Assembly (NCBI GenBank): GCA_030549175.1
Contig: JAUKUA010000004.1
Coordinates: forward strand, 3,968,001 to 4,032,000
DNA: 64,000 nucleotides
DNA from: Lasiosphaeris hirsuta
Lineage: Eukaryota; Ascomycota; Sordariomycetes; Sordariales; Lasiosphaeriaceae
Direction of reading: 5' to 3'
Shown here: positions 22,066-33,403 of the stretch, piece by piece
How positions within the stretch are numbered: the first letter of the stretch is position 1
How the letters are laid out: each line of letters begins with the position of its first letter
Made by a program: the position numbers and the translations under genes
The notes under the pieces: generated by a model
What the model saw: only the letters and a program-made list of their open reading frames with translations
Database searches by the model: none
What the model was told of the DNA's origin: nothing

Positions 22066-23376
22066 CTAACTGTCAGACGCCGTCCCATTTTCCCCGCCGT
22101 TCTTCGATTTCCTGCCGTCTTTGGCCTTCTGGGCCTCCTTCTGTTTGCCCTTTTTGATGGCCCCAAGGAGAGATTCAATCTCTTCAACTTGCTGGGCATT
22201 CTTCGCCTCCTGGTCGCGCTTCTCCTGCTCCTTCTTAGCCTCAAGGTCCCTTTTCCCTTGGTCCTTCTTCGCTTTAGCCCGCACCACAGCTTGCTCCTTC
22301 TCGATGTGCTCAATGAGGCTGTCGCTCGACTCCCAAAGCTTCTTGGCGACATCCTCATCTTTTACATCTTTCCTCGCACAGTCCACCACCATGCACTCCT
22401 TGATCAGCTTGCCTCCTTCGCCTCGGATGAGACTCTCGTCTAGAACTGCATGTAACACAGACTGTGCGGCCATGCTCTCGTTCTTCAGGAATAGCCACGC
22501 AAACGCATACATGACTATGTAGACGAGCAGCCCCCATATGGAACCCCGGGATAGCCAAAGCCTCATGCCAGGAGTCCTCGCAAAGCCGGGATCCACCATA
22601 AAGATGCGGGCGTTCATGGGTAGCTGGTCAGGCCTCTTGTACGAGTCAAGATGCTTCTGGTATGCCTGGCCAAACACCATCAACGCCAGCTTACTCCGAG
22701 CATACGCTTTTCTCGGCGACCAGTCCTTCTTGTCCAGGGGCGCATCTAGAGGCGGGGAACCGATATAGGACGAGCATGTTGCCAGAATGATACGCACATC
22801 GCGGTCGAAGGGCTGGGCGCGGATAGCTGGACTGAGAATACCCAGCAGGTGGAAGTTCGCCAGGTAGTTCACCATCCACGCGCTCTCAATGCCCTCCTCG
22901 TTCTCAGTCCTTGTCCCTCCAGGCGGCGTCATGGTCGCAGCGCATAATATGATCATGTCGAGGCGGCGGGGTGGGGCGTTGTCGATCCAGCGAGTGGCGA
23001 ACTTGCGGATGCTGTGCAAAGACGACAGGTCGACCTGCTCGGCGTAGATCAGGTCGTTTCCGGCGCGCTCGCGCATGTCGCCGATAAAGTCGCTGATATA
23101 GGGGTCGGAGGGCGACTGGCGGGTGAGCAGAACGACCTGAGCGCCGCGTTTGGCCATCTCAAAGGCGGTGACGGCGCCAATGCCCGAGGTGCCACCCGTA
23201 ATGATGACGACACGGCCGTGCATGTCCCGCTCGGCCAGGGTCTCGGCGCCCGACATGTACCGCTTCGTGATGGCGAGGGCCCCCAAGGTGCCGCCTACTT
23301 TGGCGATGCGCCAGGGGTCGGGCATCCATGACGGAAGGCCGTCGAAGATGAGGCTGACGATAAACGGGAGAGGCAT
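22066..23376 (-). CDS. Short-chain dehydrogenase/reductase with membrane segment and charged tail (Env9-like)
   Basis: NAD(P)-dependent oxidoreductase of the classical SDR fold, resembling the retinol-dehydrogenase/yeast Env9 group that works on lipid droplets or ER. Single exon, 436 residues. A hydrophobic N-terminal stretch (PLPFIVSLIF) precedes the Rossmann domain; TGGTSGIG is the cofactor site (about 59-66), LCAA replaces the usual NNAG, and YARSK carries the catalytic Tyr and Lys with a preceding Ser in ATCSSYIG. A hydrophobic segment follows (SIWGLLVYIVMYAFAWLFL). The last 90 or so residues are a Lys/Glu/Gln-rich predicted coiled coil ending in a basic tail, which is unusual for SDRs. 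Substrate cannot be told from the sequence. Confidence 0.88.
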   Translation of the reverse strand: MPLPFIVSLIFDGLPSWMPDPWRIAKVGGTLGALAITKRYMSGAETLAERDMHGRVVIITGGTSGIGAVTAFEMAKRGAQVVLLTRQSPSDPYISDFIGDMRERAGNDLIYAEQVDLSSLHSIRKFATRWIDNAPPRRLDMIILCAATMTPPGGTRTENEEGIESAWMVNYLANFHLLGILSPAIRAQPFDRDVRIILATCSSYIGSPPLDAPLDKKDWSPRKAYARSKLALMVFGQAYQKHLDSYKRPDQLPMNARIFMVDPGFARTPGMRLWLSRGSIWGLLVYIVMYAFAWLFLKNESMAAQSVLHAVLDESLIRGEGGKLIKECMVVDCARKDVKDEDVAKKLWESSDSLIEHIEKEQAVVRAKAKKDQGKRDLEAKKEQEKRDQEAKNAQQVEEIESLLGAIKKGKQKEAQKAKDGRKSKNGGENGTASDS

Positions 23377-23928
23377 CGTGGTGGTGCTGCAATTGGGTGA
23401 TGTACGATACTACCACAGCATTTCCGTACTCAAATTGGTCCGATTTGAGACCTTTGGGGCGTGCTGTGTCGTAGTGAAGCGGAATCTAGAGACGAAATGC
23501 CCTGATCCAGGACCGGAGACATTGCGAGGTGTAATTTTGGCTAGTTCCAGGCACAGCTGAACTCTTACGTAGCCCCCTGTCGCGCCTTGAAATCGAGTTC
23601 CTGTTGGGTAGTGTGGGGCGCTAGCGCTTCCGACCAGGGGCCGCCGCTAGGGAAGAGCCGCAAGACAGCTCCTCCTCCCTGCTTCAGCCATCGCCTCACG
23701 TCTTTATCTTTTCCACGGCCACTTCTCACTACACAGCAATTTGCAAATACCAAGCTCAATGTAGTAGACTTCACACACTCCAACCTTAGTTTTTCCGTTG
23801 GTTTATAACGCTCCCGCGAAGAGATACTGAATCCCCAAAAGGCCTTTCCCGTATAAAAGAGGGTTGGGGCTAGGGTTATTCATTGGATTGTGCATACGGC
23901 ATCACTCTCCCAAATGCAACCCACGCCA
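23377..23928. other. Upstream region of the SDR gene
   Basis: About 550 bp with the SDR promoter and the 3' flank of the AAA pseudogene. No gene seen. Confidence 0.5.
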
Positions 23929-25415
23929 CTACAGATTAAGTCGACTTCCAATGTCTTCATAGTCGTCATCAATACCCCATGTCGTCCCCACAAAGCTCAC
24001 GGCCAAGCGAATGCAGCTCAAATCTAGAGGCACCCCCTTTGTCGAGGCCACGGCCTGAGAGATGCTCATGCAGTTCTTGACCTGGCGGCCGTTGAGATCC
24101 AGCGATGCCAGCTTTCGGATAGCCTCGTCGCCCAGCTCGACCTTGACGTCAGGTACCGCCCTCGCCTTGTCCACAAACTTGTTCCAGATGGCTAGACGCG
24201 CCTCGCTGCTCAGCGCCTTGTACTTGAATGTAAAGTGGATGCGGCTCTGGAAGGCCTGATCAAGACTCGTCAGCCGGTTAGTCGTCAGCAGCAGAATCCC
24301 CTGGTAGTACTCCAGATGGCACAGGAAGATGGATGTGACGGCGTTACGCGAGAGATTGTCATCGCCGCGCTGCGACAGGAAAATGTCGGCCTCGTCTAGA
24401 AGAACGACGGCGTTCCATGCCTCTCTGAGCTCGAACACCTCGGCCAGCCTCGTCTGCACTGAGCCTGCATCCTCGCCCAGCTCGCCCGAGCTGATCATGT
24501 AGAGGCACCTGTGGGCGATTTCGGCCACTGCTTCGGCCGTGAGCGTCTTGCCGATTCCCGGAGGTCCCGAGAGGAGTCCGATCAGGCCTTTACCCTTGTC
24601 TCTGACGAAGTCATCAAAAGCCTCGTTACCTGCCTTCAAACCGTGCGTTCGGACTAGCGCTTGAATGAACTCCTTGCGCTCCGAGTCAAGGACGAGAGAC
24701 TCGATGATCTTGTCGTCCCACACGACATCCTCCAGGTTGGACACGGCAAATGCGCCTACCACACTATCAGCAAACATTCCCGAGGATGTGTCGAGAAGTC
24801 AACTTACCCCATATCTTGTCGCCGAGGCTAAAACCGTAGAGGGTTGGGTTCAGCAGCATTTTGTGCTCGTCAGTGAAGTCTTCAGTGCGTACCGGAGTGT
24901 CGATCTGTGGCGTGAGCTCGCTGTTGGGCTTGAACTTCTCGTAGGTGGCCGGTCAATCATTACACGGCCATGCGACTAAGATCCGCTTCTGTCAGATGGC
25001 AGCAGAAAGTATGGGGCAGTTTCCGACGTACGTTGAATATCTTTTTGCCATCATCCAGAGCATAGCCTTTGTACTCCTGCAGATGGCGACTCTGCAGCCG
25101 CACCAACCTCTCACCACGGAGGACGAGCTCCTTCCGGAGACTCTCATAGTCTGAGTGCAGCTCAAGAGGATAGACCGGCAGTCGCTCGATGGAGACGGAG
25201 CCCTCAAAAACGTTGATCTGGACCTGCTGGGTGTACACACGGCCCGTCTCCGTGCCGTCCGAGTCCAGGTAGTCTACACTCAGCGAATAGAAACCGGACC
25301 CGTCCCTCTCCTCGCGGTACCGGAAGCGTTTCACCCTCAGAATCTTGACCTGCTTGAGAGCGTCCCTAGAGTAGACCAGCGTGTTGGGAAGGAATAAGCT
25401 CCATAGGTGTTCGAC
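23929..25415 (-). pseudogene. AAA+ ATPase of the fungal DUF7025-AAA type, 5'-truncated and frameshifted
   Basis: Three surviving exons on the minus strand: about 25415-25032, 24975-24808 and 24755-23929, separated by 56- and 52-nt introns with good sites. The first encodes the pre-AAA region (LWSLFLPNTLVYSRD through LRKELVLRGERL), the second the HGRVMID linker, and the third the AAA core with Walker A GPPGIGKT, Walker B VVLLDEADIFL, sensor TTNRLTSLD and arginine finger SRIHF. Two defects are visible. The reading frame slips by one base at about 24950-24955, where GRVMIDRP must change frame to reach YEKFKPNSEL. The N-terminal several hundred residues of this family are absent, the homology stopping where an oppositely oriented NACHT-type gene begins. 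A sequencing error could explain the slip but not the truncation. The cellular role of the family is unknown. Confidence 0.75.
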
Positions 25416-27323
25416 GCAGGCCGCGATCTCGACGCAAACAAAATGACATCGGCTAAAAGGATCCAATCCAGCTGCATGTCGCTCGTCCGCCTCGTCAGCC
25501 AGACCGCCGACCCACTAGAAGATGTCCTGCGGCTCTCGCACTCGGCCGTCCGCACCTTTCTCATCAAGAACTCGGACAAGCAAAACATCGGCACAAACCA
25601 CGGCGGCGGGTAGCTAGTGACCAGCCGCATCATCCACGATTGTTGCCTGCGCTACCTGATGCAGCCGAGCTATAGCGCCCTCCTTCAGCGAACCAGCCCC
25701 GTCAGCTTCCAAACCCATACCAGCAGGAGCGTCAAAAGCCAGCGCCTCCTCTCATACGCAGCCAAGTACTGGTACCAGCACTTTGATGCAGCGCCCGACT
25801 CTCTTACCCTGCGCCGGACCCCATCCGAGCTCAAGGGCCCTCTCGAGGACGACAGGGCACACGTCAACGAGTTCCTCCGCTCGCCTAACTTCCAGGCCTG
25901 CATCTAGGTGCAGTGCCTGTTTGTGGTCGGACACTTCCTGCAGCGGTTTGACCCCATCACGGACCAGGGTCTGACACTGCGGATAACGCTGCCCAGCTAG
26001 ATTCCTGAGCTCGAGCCCGCCATCCACCACTAGTACGCCGACTTCTAGAGCGAGTGGTGTCACCTGCTTCAGGCCGCGCGGTACGACAACGACATCCGCG
26101 GCGAGGTGGATCGGTGCTTTTGGAGAGCGCGCTTGACTCAAACAACTTCCTCTCGGGCAACAAGAGTCGGTATCAGAGCTTCCAGCTCGAAGCGGGTGGT
26201 GGCGATGGCGTGAAGGGCGTGAATGGCAGATGTCGGGTGCTGGAGGTGTCTCCCGACGGCAGACCGCTGGTGGTATGCTCCATCGAGGAGAAGACGTAAG
26301 TTCTCTGACAAGAATCTCGCTACCTTACTCCCGAGTGCCTATTCGCGGATACGATGCGAAGGAAATACCTCAAAGGCTAACCCAGGCCCACGAAATACCT
26401 AGTGACTCTGACTCAGTCCTTCATCTGGAAAACTGGATCATCGACGGATATAACACCCGAATTTGGAGAGGCGCATCAACGTCTCCTTTTCATCAGCGGG
26501 CTCCAATCTAGAGCGCTACTGGCTTCCCTGCACGCAGTCCTTCCGCTCCATGCCTCTTGTGCCTAATGTCAAATGTATCATACCCCCAACCGCCGTCACA
26601 GTCAGCTTCGACAGTTCCGCCGGCCGGATCGGGTCCCGGCTCTATTACAGAGACTGCAGCGCGGGCCCAACGCCAGACTTGGAACCCGTGGAAGATGACG
26701 CACTGGGTGACTCGTGGGAGGACGTTGTCGCACATGGGAAGTACCTCGCGGTATGCCGTCGTCGTGTGCCACCCGCATCTGCCTTCGCCTCCACGTGACC
26801 GTGCTCCAGCTCTCGCCCAGCAAGCCGACCAAAAATCCGCCCCGGGTCGTCTCCACGGCCAGCTTCCACATCGGCCCCTGCGTCCAGCCCGTCGTGCAAC
26901 AGCTCCCCTTCGCCTTCACCTGGCGCCCCGCCGAGCTCTACCTCACCCTCAGCGACCTCCGTCTGCGCACCTACCGGGTGGCGCTCCCGGGCCCGAACGC
27001 GGGTACGGGGCAGCGACGACATGCAGAGTGCTCGAGCCGCCGATCTACCTGCCGCGGTCATCGCTGGAACCGCTCGGTGCAGTACTTCCCGCCGCAGACG
27101 CGCGAGGGGGCCGCTGTGGTCGTTGTTGGGCCGCGGCATGGGCGCCACCCGGCGCCGCCCGTCGTGGTGTATCTGGGCGAGCGGGGTCGAGCGGGGTGGG
27201 TGAGGGTGGAGGATGGGGAGCCCGGGGGGCGGGGAGAAGGGTGAGAGGCGGCAGGTGCTGGAGGGGCAGATGGAGGATTGGGTGGAGGATCAGGACTGCG
27301 ATCTTATTCCGTTCGAGTGTTAG
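25416..27323 (+). pseudogene. C-terminal part of a NACHT/NLR-like protein, with in-frame stops
   Basis: The + strand reading frame matches the region that follows the NACHT domain in large fungal NLR-like proteins (HET-E/NWD-type incompatibility relatives). Landmarks are LRLSHSAVRTFLIKN, RYLMQPSYSALL, YAAKYWYQHFD and EVDRCFW; a C-terminal region then ends in DWVEDQDCDLIPFEC just before TAG at 27321-27323. Five in-frame TAG codons interrupt it at 25611, 25905, 25998, 26031 and 26046. The frame shifts near 26115 (CFW to LESALDSNNFLS) and again further down. There is no NACHT nucleotide-binding motif because the 5' part is missing. The intact family senses non-self and can trigger programmed cell death; this copy cannot make a full protein. 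Confidence 0.7.
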
Positions 27324-28409
27324 GGGGGGGAGGTGCGAGAATGGTGGAAGCGGTTATTTTACAGTGGGCTCCGTGCAGAGGTCCATTTCTGTCACTGTAA
27401 AAAAAAAAAAAAGTGCGTTTTCTGTGTAAGACAGTGTGTCAGCTTCAAGAAGACTCGAAAACACGACCCCCACCGCCCTTTTCCTGTAATCCAGCCTTTG
27501 TTAACTCACCACGAAGCTCCAAAGCTGGAAACTAACCACTGCCCAGCATGTATTATATGCCGAGCTAAAGTGCCGACCGCTGTTTGGCTGTTAATGAGGG
27601 TAGCAGAGCGATGAATTTTTGTATGTAGAAAAATAAAAGTTCACTAACAGCTCTTCTTCGGTAGTACAGTACCTACAGGTATTTTGAACTTGTTCCTGTG
27701 GCATTTTGTAAGGGGCAGGCACGATCGTGGTTATCAGTGGAATTAGACGACCTCGAAGCGTCACAGAGTCGAGATGGGAGCCACCACCCGGTGCAGGATG
27801 GGTCCACGGCTATTTCTCCACTGGAGCAGAAGTGCACGAGAGACCTGAGTCGCTTGAACTTGGAGAACCTAACGCAACCGCCCGAGTTATTCCATGCCAC
27901 GCCCTAGTGAGAGGAGGCTACCGCATTGACACTACATCACCTAAACAATGTACGACCTTACTGCCAATGCTGCCTGCCAAGTTTAACTTGGCACCTGTGG
28001 TATGGAGATGGTAGTTGCCTTGAATTAATTCCCCAGTGTTAGCAGTTCCCGAGACAATGACCTACCTACCCGATTGGTAGGCTATAGCAACACCTACCCG
28101 GGCAGCTGTAAACAAAAAAAGACACGGGGAACCAATCGTGCGACGTCATCTTGGCCAGCCCCTAACCCCTATTTCGCAACGGTGCTTCTTTCCATCCAGC
28201 CCGTAGTGCTATGGCCGCAGGATCCAGTTGCACATAGCGCTTGTGCGACGCTGTCCGGTATTAAAAGAAACTAAAGATTAGAAGATTTAAGACCAAATAC
28301 GACAGCTGAGAATTGAAAACGATACCGGACAATACCCTAGCCACCTCTCCAATAACCACACCACCATTTCAGCCATCATATCATAAACATCATCCTGCCA
28401 TCGCCTTGG
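27324..28409. other. Gene-free stretch after the NLR-like pseudogene
   Basis: About 1.1 kb with a 13-base A run near 27400 and CTACC-rich repeats around 28060-28110. No supported gene. Confidence 0.5.
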
Positions 28410-29533
28410 TCAGTCGCCGCCAGAGCGACAGCCCGCGCCCATATTGGAAAGCAGCGTCGCCATGACGCCGGTGTAGGCGAACAACAGGATGAATTTGTGG
28501 TCTGTGTTCACCCGCCCGAGGACGAAGAAGACGATACAGAAGCACAGACAAAAAAAGACAACCAGCAGCACAGCGACGCCCTTGCCAAGGTCTAAGAGAT
28601 ATACCAGGGTCAGGGGCAGCAGCAGGAAGGTGAGGGCAATCGAGATGATGACTATGTGGGCAATTATGCTGAGCGTGGTGTAGCTCCAGTTGACGATGAC
28701 CGGGAGCCCCGCCGTCGTGGTGTCTGTCGGTGGGTGAAAATACTAGGTGTGTCTGTCAGTTGTGAGGTGGTGACTTTGGCTGCATGGTATAGATACCTTG
28801 TAATAACGATCCGTCGCCACCTGGAATGCCGAGTGCATCAAGCTGTCAATAACACTCGGCCGCGGGCCTAGGAGCCTGTAGTTGTTGGCACAGAAGGCGT
28901 TCTCGGCGGGGCGGGGGGCAATGTTGCCAAATGCCCACCATCGGAAGTCGTTGACGATTCGGGTGGTGGGGGCGGACTGGTTCATCACGGTGACGGAGTT
29001 GCTGAAAATGCGGACTGGGCGCCGCTCGTTTGTTAGTCAACCAGGGCCATTCACAACTTCAAGTGCTTTCATGGTAGAGGCGCACCGTATCTCTCGATGT
29101 CGGCAATCATCTTCTCCATCAGCACTCCCTTCTGCTCCCCAAACTTGTTCTCGGGCCTATGCTCTTTGTAGTCGTGCCGGCCTTCTTCTCGGTTCTCTCT
29201 TTCTAGGTCCTCGATGTCCTTGAACGTGTTACACAAGCTGGCAGCTAGGTACTCGAGAGCCATCGAAGTTGGTCCTTCGCATGCTGGGAAGAACTGCCAT
29301 TCTCGTGTGTGCTGCTTGCGACGGGCACTGCCGGTTTGGCCCGTTACATCATCTACAAATAGGCTATCAGCATTGTAACCAGTCAAGGCTGCCTGGTACC
29401 CAGCACGCTTACTTATGTCTTGCTCTGCGTCCAGGACTGCGGTGGAGGTGGGTGAGGGGAGACCCTCGGTATTTGTAGATCCGGCAGACTCTCCAAGCTC
29501 CAAGTTCAGCTCCTTCTCCGAGTACTCCGCCAT
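28410..29533 (-). CDS. Fungal membrane protein resembling the DUF6594 family
   Basis: Four exons on the minus strand: 29413-29533, 29086-29352, 28797-29014, 28410-28742. Introns are 60, 71 and 54 nt, all GT-AG, and phases match throughout (1+2, 1+2, 0), giving 312 residues. The N-terminal half is hydrophilic and acidic (EYSEKELNLELGE, then a charged stretch with DIEDLERENREEG). The middle (MNQSAPTTRIVNDFRWW, NNYRLLGPR) resembles the fungal DUF6594 linker. The C-terminus has three hydrophobic segments: IIAHIVIISIALTFLLLPL, VAVLLVVFFCLCFCIVFFV and FILLFAYTGVMATLLSNM. Function of this family is unknown; it is expanded in filamentous fungi, often in accessory regions, which fits its place beside two pseudogenes. 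Confidence 0.75.
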
Positions 29534-32500
29534 GATGGGTAAACGGGCAAAAATAAACAAGATCAGAGGTGGCGATTACTCTTCTTGTCTCTAGCGTCTC
29601 TGGGAGAGTGTGCCTTTTAACCCTGGCAATTCCGTTTGGAGCCTGGCCCAGGCTGCCTTGTACAGAGCCTCGTCGCCCTTTTTCCTCGCTGAGGGTGGGC
29701 GCGCGGCTCGCATATTTTGCCTTTGCCCGACTTGCCCGCGAAGGCTTCTGCCACCATTCGCATGTGGCCTCTAGCGGTAGACAATTGGCTGAAAGAGGGG
29801 CTGGGCGACTTCAAAATTAGCGGCGTGGACGAATTTGGTGGTTGAAGGCGTGCATGCATCGATTGGCATCAATCGAGGTGGGTGATATATGGACGAGATT
29901 AGAGAGGCCTTGAAAAGGTGCAGCAGCTGGGGATCTTGATGGTGTCTCTTAGATCTCCAAGGGCAAGGCTCGCAAGAGAACAGTTAAGTATGGGGGTCAG
30001 GCTGCAAATGTAGCTCCCACACATCTTCAATATGCACATGCAGGCCAAGGGCAGCGGCGCCGCAGCAATGGTAGGCGGGTAGGTATATTAGAGAGCCTTC
30101 CTAACTTTTGTCGACAAGTTTTCTGGTTTTATTTTACTCTCTTGCAAAGCCAAGCCATCTCCGATGAACAATGCAGCGAGCACCATTCTTCCGTCTACTT
30201 TCCATTTAAACGCCATCATCAATATCAGATAACCTAAGATCCCCTGGAAGCAGGCAGAAATGCGGACAAACACGCTCAAATAAAACTCAGATACCCAGAA
30301 TCTTGCGGCGGCGAGATGGCACTAGGGCAACTCCGACCGAGCTTTACTGCAGAAATTATGTCAGTGGTTCAGGACGCGAAAAGTTAAGTGCCCAGCAGAG
30401 TTCGCACATGTTCTGCTACCGGCCTCTCTTGCGAGATCGTCACTTTTGGCGCCTTATAACGACGGCGAAGCCAGATCCTTTCCTTTTCGGGGGGAGCAAA
30501 ACAGGATGAGGCCCGGCTTGCTGGCTGGGGCGCTGGCCGGCGACGACAGAACGCTGACCCGACTCCCGAGGCACCATCGGCGGACTGGGATTATGTGGTC
30601 CTGGCGGTGGCATCTTTCCGGCGTCGATACAGATATATTCGTCGCAGGCGAGATCTCTGGGCACAGAATTGGGGGGGGGTCCTCACCGAGAGGCTTCTGG
30701 GCCGAATAACTTTGGACGGAATGTTCACGGCAGGGCAAGAACAACACCAAGAGTCAAGTGGTAGTGGTTTAAATACCAAAGCCAACAAAAGCAAGGTTAC
30801 TGGAACCCATTGCCACTGCTTCAGGGGCGCTCTATACCTCGATAGCCCCGACCCACATGGTCGCACTTGGGTGCTGGGGACCCCGTCAAACGCAGCATGC
30901 CATGTGAGTATGACGCTCTGTTGTTACCATTCGACGAAGCACTTACGCGCGAGGCAAATAGGTACGTGTGCTGAATGTTGATCACGACGTCACATCTGAG
31001 ATCTAAGCCCAAGTGCTACCTCAAACGTCGGTCTGCTCATTACCTTAATGATGTTGCCACCACCTCCAGGGGATACCCCTCGCGGCGAGCGGGGCCATCA
31101 TCGATGCGTTGGCTGAGGTGACTGGCAGGATAAAGAGCAAGCTTCGCTTTTGCTGAGTTTGCCGCTAAAATCAAGGAAAAAAGACCCACCTGGCCGCCGT
31201 TAGACGCGTAGGCTGATGATAGGGCTGACTTGGATTTTGTGGGATCGAGATTTTAGGACGCAATAGATGTGAGATGAACCGTTTTAGGTAAGTGTAAGTT
31301 GGGGGGGGGGGGGGGGGGTGGCCTGCTCTTGGTTTAGTGCTTCTAGCTGTGTTCCAAACGGTTGGTCGTGGGCTGGGCCATAGGGGCTGTGCTGCTTATT
31401 ATGCCTAGGGATACGCCGTTGCCACACTCTCGAGCTGACCACAGAACATGCTGCTTGGACTGCCCTCGACTAGTCAAAAATGGTCCCAAGCCGACTTTTC
31501 AATGGCGACTCGGATTTCGACACACGCTCAATGACGGGGAATTGTGCGTATAAGGGGGCTAACTAAGCCCGTCGGAAGGTGGCGAGTTTTGCCGGTAGGC
31601 TGGTTTTAGCACGCCGGGCGGTTTCCTTTCAACACAAGGTCGAGATGAACGTCATGCTATCCCCCATATATCGAAGCAATTAGCTTTGGATCTTATTAAC
31701 ATGGATAGACAAGCAGTAAGTAGCAAGTAGAAATTAGAGGCTTGTTCGGTTCACTTGAACATTCCCCCCCAGCTAATAGACTTTCCCAGGTGAATATCAT
31801 GGCCAGACAGCACAACGCTGCTATCGATGCCACTCGGCCCGCTGTAGCAAATGTGATGGGACGCGACCTAATCCCAGGCCACACGAGCGTCAACAATAAT
31901 GTCAGGACCCCATTGGACAACGTGGGACTACACGACGACAATAAACTGCGGGACCTAAACCGTCCCTTGGCAACTTCTCGACTGCATGGCTGGGTCGGCT
32001 TCGGAAAAGAAGAGGATCGTGTGAATGAGCGTTCCGCATATTCATGTTGCTCTCTGGCAATCTTGATGAGACGGGCAAGTTTGGATTTGTTTCCAAACGC
32101 AGAGTGCAACTTCCTTGCGGGGTACTGCCTGCCAACTTAGCTTCCTCTCGTTTAGCGCCAGGGACTCCGGCACTGTTCTCCCGCCTCGCAGGAATTAGAG
32201 ACGACATCACATTTCCGGGGTGGTTGTGACAGAACAGTGGCTCAAAGCCGAGAAAGGGGTTCGTTGTGTGGTTGCCGTGTCGTTGCGTTGCTGTGAAGTA
32301 CTACTTGTACTACTGTGGGGCTGACGTGGATTTAAACATTTCCCTCAAATGCAAGGGCGATCGGCAGGCAAGGTAGATCAGCCTGGGGAAAAGAGCTAGC
32401 CCGGGACCCAACGGCTCGCTAGGTACCTTCCATGGATGTTCCATTATCCCAATTCCCGGCCCTGCCCCTTCCAGAACCCGGACGATGCTGATATTGATAT

Positions 32501-33403
32501 GGATGAACTGTGCTGACGGCCTTCCCACCTAGACTTTATCTGCTCAAGACTTTTCGGTTTCATTAGAGAGAAGAAAAGACTGGTGAATGGGGCTGGGATG
32601 ACTTATCAGCGGTGATCGCTTGTAGTCGCTACGTTGGAAGTTGGAACCGTCCACAGTCCCAGTACTACTGCGCTATTGCCGGAGACTGAGGTAGCGACTT
32701 TTCTTGTCAAATCTTCCCAACAGAGACCCATGGCGGTAGAGCATTGAAATGAAGCATACGACAAGAGTGCGGAGCGATTTCAGGCGAGGGTCTCCAATTG
32801 GAGCAGATATGCAGGTCTTGCTACCCACTTCAGCCCAAAGGAGGGGGAATCAAGCAGGAAGCAGCATTTCTCGGTCAATGATAGTCAAAGGTGAGCTTGA
32901 TATGCGAGACCAGCCGTGTCCCAGCAACTCGACCAGAGTTCACAAGACAGCAAGAGGTTGTGGTCATGTTTTTTTTGTCGTGAGAGCTTGGTCCGTTCAC
33001 CCCCGGTCATGTAACGGTTCCCATACTTTCCGGGTGGCTCAACGTTTCAATACTCTCTGGCTGGCACCTTGAGGGAACAGTGAACCTAGATAAGCAGCCT
33101 CGGCATGATTTACACGGTCTCAAGGATTGGATTGCAACTGACTACCCCCGTGATGTGTGTAGAGTGCACTGGAATGAGCAGGGTTAGGGTTGTATCAACA
33201 ACAGTGCTGCTTACCTAAGATATGGCTAAGGTATTCTAGGTTCGAGGCAACACCCAAAGCCGTGACTCTCCCCATTCAGTTGCCCTGCCTATCTCATTGC
33301 CACTCCTGACTTGGAAATGCCACAGCTCGCGAGGCAATAGCGATGTTTGTGCCCATACAAAATAGAAGGCACGAGGCGCTTGTCGACTCGAAATAAGCTC
33401 AAC
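29534..33403. other. 3.9-kb gene-poor region
   Basis: No gene could be supported. Short open frames on both strands lack family features. It contains an 18-base G run at 31301-31318 and several small repeats. The part before 33403 is the promoter of the G-patch gene. Confidence 0.5.
31301..31318. repeat. Poly-G homopolymer, 18 bases
   Basis: Eighteen consecutive G residues in a gene-free region; length likely unstable and assembly-sensitive. Confidence 0.9.

Noticed and set aside
29534..33403. Several 60-130-codon frames on both strands
   Set aside because: None has a family signature or plausible splice partners.
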